Source: Argentina anserina
Taxonomy: Eukaryota > Streptophyta > Magnoliopsida > Rosales > Rosaceae
Assembly (NCBI RefSeq): GCF_933775445.1
Contig: NC_065874.1
Span: 15,023,001-15,087,000, forward strand
Length of the DNA: 64,000 nucleotides
Reading direction: 5' to 3'
This document shows positions 1 through 11,986 of this stretch, piece by piece; positions within the stretch are counted from its first letter, which is position 1, and each line of letters opens with the position of its first letter. Under the pieces are notes generated by a model that searched no databases, was not told where the DNA came from, and saw only the letters and a program-made list of their open reading frames with translations. Position numbers and translations under genes: made by a program.

Positions 1-3000
1 ACTAGGAATGTTTTCTGAATTTTTCTTCAATTAAAGAATGAAGAACAAATAAGTACTGGAAAATAAAAGCTAATCAACAAAATAGGTAGGTCTCTCTGTA
101 CCTGAAGGACTTTGTCCACCACAGCATTGACAGTGCCCGTTTCATATTTACTTTCACACAGCCTAAATCCAAGTAACCTGTAATTCAAGCACTTCCTCAC
201 CGAAAAGAAATGAAGAGGTCAAGAACTGTCAATGTGCAGCATAGACTATTTTTCATTGATGAAAACAGACCTCACAGGCTCACACCAAGATTACCCCCTA
301 AATTGGACCTAACATAGATTAAACCAACCCATAAGGAAGAAATGGCTGCATATATTTATGCTCTTCGACATAACAATGATTATGTGTTATGACTCTCACC
401 AGCATCACCGAATGGTACCTGATCATAGGAATCATCATTGCTGGACTCAATGAGTTGAAGGATCTCCATAACATGTGAGCAAACTACTTGGAATGGAAGT
501 TGCTTGACCAGATGATGGAGGATAAGTGAGGGGCATGGGAACCTTCCACGCAGCTCCACTTGATTAGTTGCCAGCCCAAGTTCCAGTAACACATCATTTA
601 CTTGTCTCTATCAACAGATTAAAAAGTATCAATAAACCATCATACTTTAAGGCTAGAATTCATGTCAAACCTTCCTTATTTAATAGTTGAACTACATTCC
701 TTGAGACCATTAATAAATGAAGGTAAAAAAGAATCAACAAAGTTCAAATGGTACTGTGTATAGTAAACTTATAACTACTTCATTAACCAAAGTAATAATC
801 CTCTTAAAGTTGTTTCTGTTTAATATACAGAACCTACCTCAGAAACGTTTTTAAATATGCATTTCATGATATAATCAATGGTTGGTTCCATCAGACTGAT
901 AAGCAATCTTTTGTTATCAGTCAAGTTCCCGTGAACTGCTTCCTTTGCCGATTTCACCCGCAGCAACAGAATTTTGAAGTCATTAACACAGCTGAGCAGA
1001 CATCCTGTAGCAATTTGGAAAGATGAGTTGCATAGCTATCTGCAAGTATACGTGTCGGCATAATATCAACTTGAGTTGGAGCTCATTTAGAAATCCAGAA
1101 ACCAGTCCAAAATTACCTGTCAATAAACCTTATTACAGAAAGACAAGTGCCAAAGTAAAAGATACATCATGAAACTAACAGAGGAAATAATGGTTTGCGA
1201 AATTAAGAGAAATAAGGAAAAAAGAGTTGAAAAAAAAAAGACTATGCAGAGGCATATCGAGTCCTCTGCCAAAAGCTACATCATAAAATCAATTAGAAAG
1301 TGGAAAACATACTAATCTATTTACTTCTTGAGAAGTTAGTATGACTCAAAAATTGATTCAGTTTAGCACTCCACACTTTCGATTGCATCATACAATCATT
1401 AGACCTTCACTGAGTATAATCTACCTGCTCAATCTACAGTATAGTCACTACTGGGCATTGGCATGGAAGACAACAAGAAATTCAAAGCCACAATCCCTGA
1501 TGAGATCAGCCCTGTTTTCATATATGTGCATATCTTTAAGTGCAAATTGCTAAATCCATCAAACTCGTTCATAAATCTACCACTTAGGGCAACTGAGAAA
1601 GCAGGTCTCAAGGAACTCTGTCCATCCTCATAATTTCACCCAAATTATATATCTCCTATCAGTTTCTCTTTTCTTTCTTGAAATTGAATCAATGACCTAC
1701 TCAACAATCCATCACCAAGTACCAGCGAATTACTCAGTTTTGCAACAAATTCACAACCATTAGTATAACAGCATCTATGAACTCTCAAAGTTGTTTAACG
1801 GATGGATGTGCTTAAAATGCAGTCGAAGAAATGATTACCTATATCATGGGAGTGCAACTTTCTAAGACAGTGGGCCATATACAAGCAACAGTAGGCAGAT
1901 GCCAATGGATCTGCTAACCCTCTTATCATCATTACCAAGCGTTGGAGACAGCCTAGAGGTCGATCATGCAAGAAATGCCAACAGGGCAATAGTGCTAGCT
2001 CCAAATAACTGGAAGAGAATCAAATTAACAGCCAAAGAATAACATACTATTGTTAGTGTTGTCTACTTAGTGCTATTGTTAGTGTTATTGTTAGTGCTAT
2101 CTTTTCTTAGTGCTTACTTAGTGCAGCAGCTTCTTTTGTTAGTGCTATTGTTAGTGCTATCTTTTCTTAGCTAGTGCTTACTTAGTGTAGTTTCTTTTCT
2201 TAGTGCTGTTTGCTTTACTAGTCTATATATAGTTGTTTCCATTGTAGCTACAAACATAATTCAGTTGTAAAAACTAGCAGTTCAATACATCATTCATATT
2301 CAAACTATTTCCTTGTGTTACATTCTTCATGGTATCAGAGCAGTGATCCTCATAGGACCTGCTGCTGTTTCTGATTTTCATTTCATCTTCATTATCATTT
2401 CATCATGGCCGGAGGGGATAAGCTTGTAGGAAACTCTTCATCTGATTCCAAAGATGTCATTGACTCCAACACATCATCTCGTCTCAGCTCCACCTTGCTC
2501 AATGAGTTCAATTACATTCAATGGGCCAATGTCATGACTTTGGCTATAGGAGGAAGGCAGAAGACAAATTACATTAACGAGGAAGCAAAGAAGCCCATTA
2601 CTTCCGATGCTGAGTATGATGCTTGGCTTTCTCAAGATCAACTGGTCAGGTCATGGATCAATAACTCCATGGAACCAAGGCTGCAATCAATCTTTCAATA
2701 CTCAAAAAGTGCTCTTGACATGTGGAATGCAATCAAGGGCATGTATGGAGATCTAAACAACAGTGCTACAGTGTTCCAAATCAAGAGGGAGCTGGCTGAT
2801 CTTCGACAAGGTAATCTAACCTTCACTGAACATCTTGGCAAATTAACTGCAAAATGGAATGAGCTCGAGATCTACAGGCCCTTTACCACTGAGAGAGCTA
2901 TACTTTTGAAGAGACAAGAGGAAGATAAAATATTTGAGCTTCTTGCTAGCCTTGGAGCTGAATATGAGGATATCAAGAGTCATCTTCTCATGTCACCAGA

Positions 3001-6000
3001 GCTGCCTACTCTTCTCAATGTGAGAACCACCATTCAAAGAGAAGAGACAAGAAGGAAAGTGATGAAAAATGCTGAAGTTGCTGTTGTTGAAAGAGATGAG
3101 AGGGCTGCTGATGCTAGAGCTTTTGCTAGCAACAACAGACCATATCGAGACAGACGCCCAGATCTGAAATGCACACACTGAAAAGATTGGAAGGACTGAA
3201 GTAGGTCATGTGAAGGAAACTTGCTGGATTCTTCATCCTGAGTTGAAGAACAAGTTTCATGAAAGCTCGAGGGGACAGTTTAGACCTGTCTATACTCCTA
3301 AGGCTAATCAAGCAAGTTGCAGCTCTTCTAACTCACAAGATCTCAACAACTTCACTACAAATCCCATCAATCTCATCAATGAGTTTGCAGCTTTTATTCA
3401 ACAGAGACAAGGCAACTGTGACAGTGAGGGGGCTACTGCCATGCTTGGCAAGTTTGCAGGCTATCTTGCTGATTCAAATATTGCAGGGCAAGAGGAGATT
3501 CCAGGTATCATTTGTGCAATTTCCACTGCCTTAGATTTGTGCAAGAATAATGACTTTTGGATTGTGGATTCTGGCGCATCATATCATATGTCTAATGATG
3601 CATCCCATTTAGAAGATTTTCACACTTTCAAATCGCCATCACATGTGTCAATTGCAAATGGAAAGAAAGTTCTAATCTTAGGAAATAGTAGACTTAAGCT
3701 TTTCTCTAATCATAAGTACTCATATGTCATGATTGTTCCCTCATTCCCATTCAAACTACTCTCAGTTGGAAAAATCACTCATGCTCTTGATTGTTATGTT
3801 TTTTTCTCAACTAATAGTGTTGTATTTCAGGATCGTATTTCAAAACAGAAGATTGGTGAAGGGTTTTTCCTAAATGGCCTTTACTACATTTCAGCTTCTT
3901 CAAGTTTTCATCAAAGTCTTGCTGCAGATACAAGCCTCATTCCTCTTCCAAATCTGTGGCACATGAGATTAGCTCACCCTTCATCAAATGTCATGTCATT
4001 TCTGTTTCCTAATTCTTATAAAATCACTCATGAATGTGAGACTTGTCATAAGTCCAAATCTACCAGATTGCCTTTTCCTAGTTCTAGTTCAAAAACATCT
4101 CGAGCTTTTGAGTTAGTTCACACGGATGTTTGGGGACCTGCAAGGGTAGAGTCTTTTGATAGCTATCGATTTTATATAACTTTTATCGATGATTTTACAA
4201 GAACTACGTTGTTGTATCTCCTAAAATCAAAGAGTGAAGTGTTTCAATCTTTCCAAGACTTTCATAATCTGGTCAAAACTCATTTTTCTTCAAATATTTG
4301 CATATTAAGATCCGACAATGGGACTGAATACACATCCAAAGTCATGCAAAATTACTTAAGTTCACAAGGCATTCTCCATCAAACAAGTTGTGTACGTACA
4401 CCTCAACAAAATGGTCTTTCAGAAAGAAAAAATCGAGATTTGTTGGAGAAGACTAGAGCTCTTATGCTTCATGCTCATGTTCCTAAGAAATACTAGTCTC
4501 AAGCAATTCACACAGCTGCATATCTCATTAATCGACTTTCTAGTCGAGTTCTTAACTTCCAATCACCATTTGAGGTTCTCAAAGGAAGAAAAATAAACAT
4601 TGATCATCTCAAAGTCTTTGGTTGTGTGTGTTATGTTCACACTCATGCCAAGAATCAAGACAAACTAGATCCAAAAGCCATCAAGTGTGTTTTTCTTAGC
4701 TACTCCTCATCACAGAAGGGATACAAGTGTTATGATTCTCAATCAAGGAAGTTGTTTGTCTCCAGAGATGTGAGATTTGATGAAACACAACCATTCTTTC
4801 AAGCTAAAGATAATGATCTTCAGGGGGAGCTATTTGAATCTGCAGCTCCTCAGCCAGTTATACCTAGTGAGGTTCATGTCCCTCACACTGTAGCTCCAAA
4901 TGATGATCACTGCATTGATCAACCCTCTTAAGCTGTTCATGATGTTGATGAGGTCATCGAGGATGTTGTAGTTAATCAACCTGAAGATGTTGAACCTGAT
5001 CCAGTTGCAGTCACTGAGCCTGACGTCGACAATGTGGCAGATCCACCAGAAAGAAGGTATCCTAGTCGAACTAGGAAACCAAATATTTGGTTTTGAAACT
5101 CCCACTTCTCTACATACTCTTGGTAATATTGCTACTCTAAATAATGTGTCAGCTCACCATTCAGTTTTTCTTAACAAGTTGTGTGACACCACTGAGCCTA
5201 GATCATTTGAATAAGTCAATTAGTCACCAGTGTGGAGAAAGGCTATGCAAGATGAACTTCGAGCACTCCATGAAAATAATACTTGGAGCATTGTTCAATT
5301 GCCAAAAGGCCACAAGGTAGTTGGAGCCAGATGGATCTACAAAATCAAGTTTCATTCAGATGACAGAATTGAGAGACACAAGGCAAGGTTAGTAGCTCGT
5401 GGTTTTACTCAAACGTTTGGAGTTGATTATAAGGAAACATTTGCACCAGTTGCTAAAATGAACAATGTTCGTGTATTGTTATCTGTGGCTGTCAATTCTG
5501 GTTGGTCCTTATTTCAAATGGATGTTAAGAATGCATTTTTGCATGGAGAGTTAGAAGAAGATGTGTATATGCGCCTGCCTCCAGGGCATCATCAAGCAAA
5601 TGAAGCTGGGGTTGTGTGCAAATTGCATAAGGCTATATATGGTCTTAAACAATCCCCAAGAGCTTGGTATTCTAAGCTCAGCTCTGTGCTTCTTGAATGT
5701 GGTTTTAAAATGAGCATGGCTGATTCATCTATGTTTGTCAGAACTGGTACTTTTGGAAGACTCATTGTTCTCGTCTATGTAGATGATTTAATTATCACTG
5801 GTGACAGTAATGAAGAAATTCAGTCTCTTAAAGGTACCTTGCATACCAAGTTTGCCATTAAAGATCTTGGTGCACTGAGGTACTTTTTAGGAATTGAAAT
5901 GGATCAATCACCCTTTGGCTTGTTTCTCAATCAAAGGAAATATATTGTTGAGCTACTGGAAGAAGCTAACATGAAGGCTAGCAGTTCAACTCCTACCCCT

Positions 6001-7929
6001 CTTCCAAGCAAATTTGATATTGAAGCATCAGGTGATCCTCTCCCTCACATCTCAGAATATCAAATATTGGTTGGTAAACTCATATACCTCACAATTACAC
6101 GACCAGATATTTCATATGTTGTTAGCTTGGTGAGTCAGTTCATGCATGCTCCTACATCTACACACATGCATTTGGTCAAACGAATTCTAAGGTATCTCAA
6201 GGGCACAGTGACTAAGGGAGTGTTTATGAAAAATAATGGTCATTTTGTCTTGGAAGGTTTTTCTGACTCTGATTGGGCAGGCAACACCCTTGATCGAAAG
6301 TCTACGACTGGTTTTTGCACATTTGTAGGTGGAAACTTAATCACATGGAAGAGTAAAAAACAGTCAGTGGTGGCAAGATCAAGTGCAGAAGCTGAGTATA
6401 GGGCAATGACCTCTACTGCATGTGAATTGATATGGCTGAAGGCTCTTCTTCAAGATCTTGGTGTCAAGTGCAAGAATCCTATCACTTTACACTGTGACAA
6501 TCAAGCAGCAATGCACATAGCTGCGAACCCTGTCTTTCACGAACGTACCAAGCATATCGAAGTGGATTGTCATTTCATTCGAAATTAAGTCCAAAACAAA
6601 ATTCTGACCACTTCGTTTGTGCGTTCTTCTGATCAACTAGCCGATGTGTTCACCAAAGTGTTGCCTACTGCTCAGTTCCATCGTCTATTGTTCAAGCTTG
6701 GTTCGAAAGATTCTCTCGATCCAGCTTGAGGGGAGTATTGTTAGTGCTGTCTACTTAGTGCTATTGTTAGTGTTATTGTTAGTGCTATCTTTTCTTCGTG
6801 CTTACTTAGTGCAGCAGCTTCTTTTCTTAGTGCTATTGTTAGTGCTATCTTTTCTTAGCTAGTGCTTACTTAGTGTAGTTTCTTTTCTTAGTGTTGTTTG
6901 CTTTACTAGTCTATATATAGTTGTTTCCATTGTAGCTACAAACATAATTCAGATGTAAAAACTAGCAGTTCAATATATCATTCATATTCAAACTATTTCC
7001 TTGTGTTACCTTCTTCACATACATATATAAATATGATAAAAAAACTTGAAATTTCGAGATTCTGGCCGCCGTGGGCCGACACTGCAGCTTCGGCCGGCAC
7101 AGACATGAACGCCGGGAGGGGGGGAGTGCGGCCGCCACCTTCTGTGCTGGCATCGCCGAATCCGCACCATGCGGGCGGTGCGAACGTCCGCAGTTGAGAA
7201 GCCATATATATATATATATATATATAAAAGAATTTTCAGGTGTGGACGTCCGTACTTTACGTAAGGTACAGATTCGCCGATTCCGACAATAGCAGGCCGC
7301 AATGGCGGGACGGCCCACGACAACGCACTCCCCATCTCTCGGCGGTCCTGTCTGTGCCGGTCAGAGCTCCATCAGCGACCCATGGCGACCGGAATCGCGA
7401 AATCGCTGGAATCTGCCCATAAACTTAATTTTTGCAGATTCCGGCCGCCGTGTGTCGCCAATAGAGCTCCGACCGGCACAAACGGGATCGCCGGAAGGTG
7501 GGTAGTACAGTTGTACTGGTCCCACCGTTGCAGTCTATCGTCGCCGAAATCGGGACGTCCGCACCTGAATAACCATATATATATAGTCCATATCCAGAGT
7601 GAAGTTTCAATTTTGGCACACTTTTCGGTCAAATTTTTTCACCATAAGCGATTCAATATTTAGGTATGTTATTCAAGATCATCTCTACAAAGTTTCATCT
7701 AATTTGACAATGGTTTGAGCTTTCAAAATTGAGATTTACACGAACGGTTCACGTTGAACAATTTTAATTCATTCATTGATTCAATCTAATTTCAATACCT
7801 TAACGATGTCCGAATTAGATGAAATTTTGTATATATGATCTTGAATAGCATACCTAAATATTGAATCGCTTATGGTGAAAAAATTTGACCAAAAGTGTGC
7901 CTAAATTGGAACTTCACTCTGGATATGGA

Positions 7930-7985
<56 letters not shown>

Positions 7986-10900
7986 GGGAGAGGATTGTAA
8001 GGAGAAAAACAACTCTCCCAAATAGAACATACAAGTAAAGGACCACATAAATAGTCTTATTTAACCATTAACAATGAGGAAATAATTACAAAATTATTAT
8101 GTATAACCACTAAAAATGAGGAATTAATTCCAATCAACATGCTCTTCATGTGTAAGTTATAAGAAAGAAGATAAGGAGATAAAATAATACTAAAGAATTA
8201 ATGATCAGAGAACTCACATACGTGGAAGAAGCTCTTGGATTGCACCAATTTTGCTGAACCAATTATTGCAAGTTTCTTTAGCATCGGAGCAAATATCACT
8301 CGCTGTGAAGTTTTCTGCAATTCATACAATTAAAATAGAATGAAAAATGTCAAACTGATTGAATGTAATGAGTCCAATAATCACCACACCTATTTAAATT
8401 AGATAATGTTTGATCAGAAAGTAGAGAAAAGTAAGAACTCATAATGGAAAGAAAGATGTATCATAAAACTGATTATTATCAAAGGGCATGAAATTTCATT
8501 TGCTTCCTTCTTTTCAATAAAATTGCTTAATCCATCTCTTTTCTTTTTGGGTAAAATGACCAAACTAGCATTTGAAAGAACTGGATTCAAATGAGCAGAT
8601 GATTATTTAGCAACTGACAAGTGCTATTAATAGTTTTAAGCTGAAAGAGTTCAACTGCATTTCTACAAGGGAAAAAGCCTGACAAGGAAAGAGCAATGTA
8701 ACAGCAGTACCTGGTAAGAAGCAGAGTCTGATTCTATCTTCAGCTAGTTCAGCTTTCAACTTGATGCGTTCCCATACCATATCCCCAAGCATATCCATAA
8801 TATCCGTAGCAAGAGCAAAAAGTGTAGGATAACATTGTAAAATAGATGTATCCATCAAAAGCTTAGCTACCTGCCAACAAAAATTTCTTTGAGAATGTGA
8901 TGACGTATAATCCTAACATAATTTCAGCACAACACAGATAAACTAGCAGACAGAACCAAACTACTAGAGAAAAAAAGAAAAAATTTATATTGTACTCTAT
9001 GCAGAATAATTGGGAAAATTCTAGAGTTTCCCCTGATTTTATACACGATATGGATTGTTACCAGACGTTATCTAACCTAATGACTTTTTAAACTCATAAA
9101 TTGCCATTCTCATAGCGTAAGAGTGGACCAAAGAAAATCTAGTTTGTTATGCCTAAGTTAAATCCTCAAGCTAGAGTATAACCTTTTGTTACAATAACAT
9201 TTTAATGATGATCAAGATAATGGCAACCAATGGTTTAACATGTACTTAATATGTAACAATATTTAGAAAGCACAGCTGTTTAATCTTCTCTTAAACCAGA
9301 TCTGTTACCCACGTAAGACTATAAACCAACTTTTCAGCAGAAGTAATGAAATTACTTTTATTGATAATTTCAGAGATGTCACACGATCATCGGCATGCCA
9401 GCTGTGGTTTATTTCAGTTTTGAGCTCATGTAACCGGGAAACATATTCCTGTCCTGTGATGACTTTGCCACCCTCTTCTGCAAATTTTTCTGGGTCTTCC
9501 AGTTCCTCCAAATGCATATTTGTTGATGATTTATCATAAGCTGCACAATCGCACCATTAGAAAACAACAATCGCTAAAGCTGGTCAAGATACACACAATT
9601 GTAAACATAAGGCCCAGTTAAACAACAACAGAAGAAAAAAAAGGTGGCTGACATACTTCTCCGGCCTTTCACCATCACATCAGTCATCTGTAATTATTAT
9701 GAAAATAAAAAAGGTTAGAAAGTTACAGTTCCCAGTAAGGAACATATTAAGTAGCTGGCATAATTTTAAATATGATCATTGAGTTTAGAAACGGTGCGAT
9801 GAAATCCTAGTGATAAGGAAGGAGGAGGAGGGATCCGTTTTCACAATGAGAACAAATTCATAGAATTGAAGAGGTCACAGACAAAAGAATTAAACAGCTA
9901 AATAACAGAAAACACACCCAAAAGAAAGAAAAAAACATTCCCCGTCCGTTAGATACTGAATACTCCCTTATGTCTGATGTAGTCGCCTTAATAATCCTAA
10001 ATAAAGAACCCTTTCCCATAGGGGAGAGAAAGCATAGAGATTATATATATTCAAATTTATTTAGGAAGTAGAAAACCAAACTCTATCCGTACTAAAAAGA
10101 CATACAGACATACAATAATTGAATGTCAAAATTTCAGAAGAATATGCTACGTCAGCAAGGTACTGCATGGTCTTAGAACCAAGCAATCAAAACCATGTTC
10201 CAGATATCCAAATACAATCCATAACACTTATAAGAAACATGAACTGCTTACCAAAGAAGTAATCAAAACCGCATTCTGAAAATCCAAATACAATCCATAA
10301 CATCCGAGAAAAATTAGCCACTTACCGAAGAAGCCAACACCGTTTTGGAGACCGGAAACCGCTGCATGAGTGACCTCTAAAAAGAAACCCACTCTTTCTC
10401 TGGATTTTCAACCAGACGCCTCACCGGACATTTCCAAAGCAAAACCATCTTCAACACCTTCCAAATCCTCTATAGAACCTGCTGTATTGTTATCTGACCT
10501 CCTCAGCGGGTCAAGATAGTCCGTTTCGCCATCATCAGCCCCCTCAACCTACATCGAGAATTCGAAACATATCACATTGTGAATAGCCTGGAATTTAATA
10601 TCAAAACTAAAAAATAGTAACATTTCGACGAATCAGATGGCACAAATTCATACTAATCAAACGAGCAGCTACTGAATTTGAGTCCAGTCCATAGATTAAT
10701 ACTTCATTTATTGATAAAAATTAAAGAAAAGAATCATAATCAGTAGAATTTAGAATTAGAATGATCAAACACCTATAAGACGAATCCAGAACAAAATCCA
10801 AACTGAGCGCACCGCATTGTATCTAACCTAATATGAAGCTGAAGCATATGAGCTGGCTCAATCGAGCACAGCGAGATCAGTAATGGAGTTTCTATCTCTG

Positions 10901-11065
10901 ATCATGAACTACTGGATTTTATATGAAACTACGAGAATTGAGGTTACTGACCTGGAGATGAGGTAGAGACGGTGAAGCGGAGAGAGGGTGGTAGTCGGCG
11001 CGTGAGCGAGGAAGCGCGTGGGATTGTTTCTCGGCAGCGTAATTGCGAGGTCTGAACTCCATCAT
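1..11065 (-). CDS. VPS35L: VPS35L (C16orf62)-like retriever subunit, 5' part; exon 2 damaged
   Basis: Homologue of VPS35L, the VPS35-like subunit of the retriever complex that recycles endosomal cargo. Exons I can phase, in transcript order: 10952-11065, 10326-10548, 9657-9687, 9356-9540, 8711-8870, 8218-8314, 1839-2008, 838-1004, 419-607, 102-191; the rest lies beyond base 1. Recognisable blocks are HADDRVTSLKLSIK (exon 4), VAKLLMDTS and GDMVWERIK (exon 5), ELLPRIYLELALLPCW across exons 6-7, and RGLADPLASAYC (exon 7). All junctions have GT-AG borders. The start is the first of two tandem ATGs. Exon 2 is 223 nt, one over a multiple of three, and in the frame that joins exon 3 it reads KEWVSF then TAG. 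The reading frame is therefore broken twice. An ATG nine bases after the TAG could give an N-terminally shortened protein. The intron 2009-8217 carries a Copia element in antisense orientation plus MITEs. Family identity is from memory of plant homologues. Confidence 0.85.
2048..2329 (+). repeat. 5' LTR of the first Copia element
   Basis: 282 bp, starting TATTGTTAG and ending CTTCA. The U3 part is built from degenerate repeats of TTAGTGCTA. A candidate TATA (CTATATATAG) lies near 2224-2233. It matches the copy at 6736-7017 with 7 differences. Confidence 0.93.
2330..2341 (+). other. Primer binding site (initiator tRNA-Met type)
   Basis: TGGTATCAGAGC directly follows the 5' LTR. This is the standard plant Copia primer site, complementary to the 3' end of initiator methionine tRNA. 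Confidence 0.9.
2405..3181 (+). pseudogene. gag: Copia gag, truncated before its zinc knuckle
   Basis: The 258-codon frame begins MAGGDKLVG. It carries the Copia capsid-like (UBN2 type) region, with SRLSSTLLNEFNYIQW near the N-terminus and an LADLRQGNLTFTEHL segment in the middle. The frame ends in TGA at the position where the second Cys of a CX2C zinc knuckle is expected (LKCTH then stop). The rest of the knuckle (GHVKETC) continues in another frame from about 3205. In other elements gag forms the virus-like particle and binds RNA through this knuckle. Confidence 0.85.
3210..6729 (+). pseudogene. pol: Copia pol: protease, integrase, reverse transcriptase, RNase H, with stops
   Basis: Domains in order: aspartic protease (VDSGASYHM near 3565), GAG-pre-integrase (LWHMRLAHPS near 3953), integrase core (HTDVWGP near 4120, SDNGTEY near 4313), reverse transcriptase (WIYKIKF, FAPVAKM, YVDD near 5778) and RNase H (ADSS.. 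to CDNQAAMHIAANP). The order integrase before reverse transcriptase defines Copia. In-frame interruptions lie at 4494 (TAG), 4929 (TAA), about 5094 (TGA), 5212 (TAA) and 6586 (TAA). The terminal stop is at 6727-6729. The longest open part is 5230-6588, covering the reverse transcriptase and most of RNase H. The element would need trans help to move. Confidence 0.9.
6724..6735 (+). other. Polypurine tract of the first Copia element
   Basis: A purine-rich run, GCTTGAGGGGAG, directly precedes the 3' LTR, the normal site for plus-strand priming. It overlaps the end of pol. Confidence 0.75.
6736..7017 (+). repeat. 3' LTR of the first Copia element
   Basis: 282 bp, same length as the 5' LTR, with 7 mismatches to it. 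It is followed by CATAC, the right copy of the target duplication. Confidence 0.93.
7028..7200. mobile_element. One-armed copy of a GC-rich foldback element
   Basis: This GC-rich stretch contains GATTCTGGCCGCCGTG and ends GTCCGCAGTTGAGAAGCC next to a TA repeat. It aligns by eye to the right arm of the foldback at 7235-7569 in the same orientation. It has no coding content; the small frames in it are by-products of high GC. Confidence 0.55.
7203..7226. repeat. (TA)n microsatellite
   Basis: A run of alternating A and T separates the two GC-rich repeat copies. Confidence 0.9.
7235..7569. mobile_element. GC-rich foldback (long inverted repeat) element
   Basis: The left end TTCAGGTGTGGACGTCC pairs with the right end GGACGTCCGCACCTGAA. 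The pairing continues inward: GCGACCGGAATC near 7384 matches the reverse complement of GATTCCGGCCGCCG near 7437. The arms are about 160 nt around a centre near 7415. It is flanked by AT repeats. It is non-coding, and its superfamily is unknown. Confidence 0.65.
7587..7929. mobile_element. Long-TIR MITE, copy 1 (343 bp)
   Basis: The ends TCCATATCCAGAGTGAA and its inverse bracket arms of about 130 nt (for example TATTTAGGTATG on the left and CATACCTAAATA on the right). It has no coding capacity. A close relative lies at 32189-32582. Both copies are flanked by TA repeats, so the target duplication cannot be told from the microsatellite. Confidence 0.85.
7932..7990. repeat. Compound (TA)n(GA)n microsatellite
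   Basis: A run of TA followed by a run of GA sits directly after the MITE, in the intron of the VPS35L-like gene. Confidence 0.95.
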
Positions 11066-11898
11066 CGGTAGTACCGTCCGTCCCCGCTTCTTTTCATCGT
11101 TTGGGAACCACTGAATACTATTACGGTTAAGACGTTTGAGACTGGAAGGACGGTGTCGTTTTCTTCACAATTTGGAACATACGGCATTGGGCTTATGGGC
11201 ACAGAATGGACAGTTACCAAGCCCGTTAAACCATATTTACTTATTTAGTTTCAAAAGGGCGACTAGTTTTTTTATGCCTCCGGTCAAACGAAAATTTGTG
11301 GCGGATGCTATAGTTTTTTTTTTCGACAAGGAGAAAAATTACAGATGAAAACCCTTTAAACAACCATTATTAATAAAAATTAACTAAAAAAATATGATGC
11401 TAAAATATAAGGAGAAAAATTACATATGAAAATCCTTGTTATTATCTATTTGAATTTAAAATATGATGCTAAAATATTAATTTGTTTTGATTTTACCATA
11501 ATTAATTACACTATTAAATTCCGGTGATTATTAGATTGAGTATATATTTCAATGTATGCTCATTTCATATCCATTTTCTATATATGTAATTTCCAATTAT
11601 GGTTTATGTCTGTCTTGCTTATAAGAAATAATAGGAGGCAAGCATGCATACACTACTTCATTCTTGTATTTATGAAGAACAAGAGTTTTGAAAGCAAAAT
11701 TTATTGAAAATGGTCATTTGAAGGTAGAAATGATAAGAAAATATCATTTTTTATCACTTGATAAAAATGTGTCTTATTATAATATGTACATGATAAAAGA
11801 GTCCATAAATTTTTAAGAATGATAAAAAGATGTTGTTTTTATTTTATTTTTTGACCATTATACCTTTTTTATGATTTCATAGGTGAATTGTAATTTCA
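11066..11898. other. Promoter side of the VPS35L-like gene and AT-rich intergenic DNA
   Basis: The first 100 bases upstream of the minus-strand ATG are GC-richer and probably hold its 5' UTR and promoter. The remainder is AT-rich with no convincing exon or repeat ends. Confidence 0.5.
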
Positions 11899-11901
11899 AT
11901 T

Positions 11902-11903
<2 letters not shown>

Positions 11904-11934
<31 letters not shown>
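11904..11934. repeat. (CT)n microsatellite
   Basis: An uninterrupted CT run lies just before a short coding-like fragment. Confidence 0.95.
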
Positions 11935-11935
<1 letters not shown>

Positions 11936-11986
11936 ATATTTCACAATCGAAGCAACATCCCTCCCCATCCTCACTCTCTCCTCCAC

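Larger units (their letters stand above)
2048..7017 (+). mobile_element. Copia-superfamily LTR retrotransposon, nearly full length, defective
   Basis: It is a 4970-bp element with two 282-bp LTRs, a tRNA-Met-type primer binding site, a gag-pol region in Copia order (gag, protease, integrase, reverse transcriptase, RNase H) and a polypurine tract. It is flanked by the 5-bp direct repeat CATAC at 2043-2047 and 7018-7022. The LTRs differ at 7 positions by my count, so the insertion is fairly young. The coding region has several stops and frame breaks, so it cannot encode a full polyprotein. It lies antisense inside an intron of the VPS35L-like gene. If the LTR is instead taken to begin at the canonical TG, it starts 3 bp later, but then the CATAC duplication is lost. 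Confidence 0.95.
2009..8217 (-). other. Transposon-filled 6.2 kb intron of the VPS35L-like gene
   Basis: This intron lies between the exons ending LLPRI and starting YLELALL; splicing them joins phase 2 to phase 1 exactly. It contains a Copia retrotransposon, a GC-rich foldback element, a long-inverted-repeat MITE and a (TA)n(GA)n microsatellite. The last 220 bases before exon 6 (about 7997-8217) are plain AT-rich intron. Confidence 0.85.

Noticed and set aside
7015..7632. Several overlapping 60-118 codon frames on both strands
   Set aside because: High GC of the foldback element leaves all frames open; no domain signature and no splice logic.
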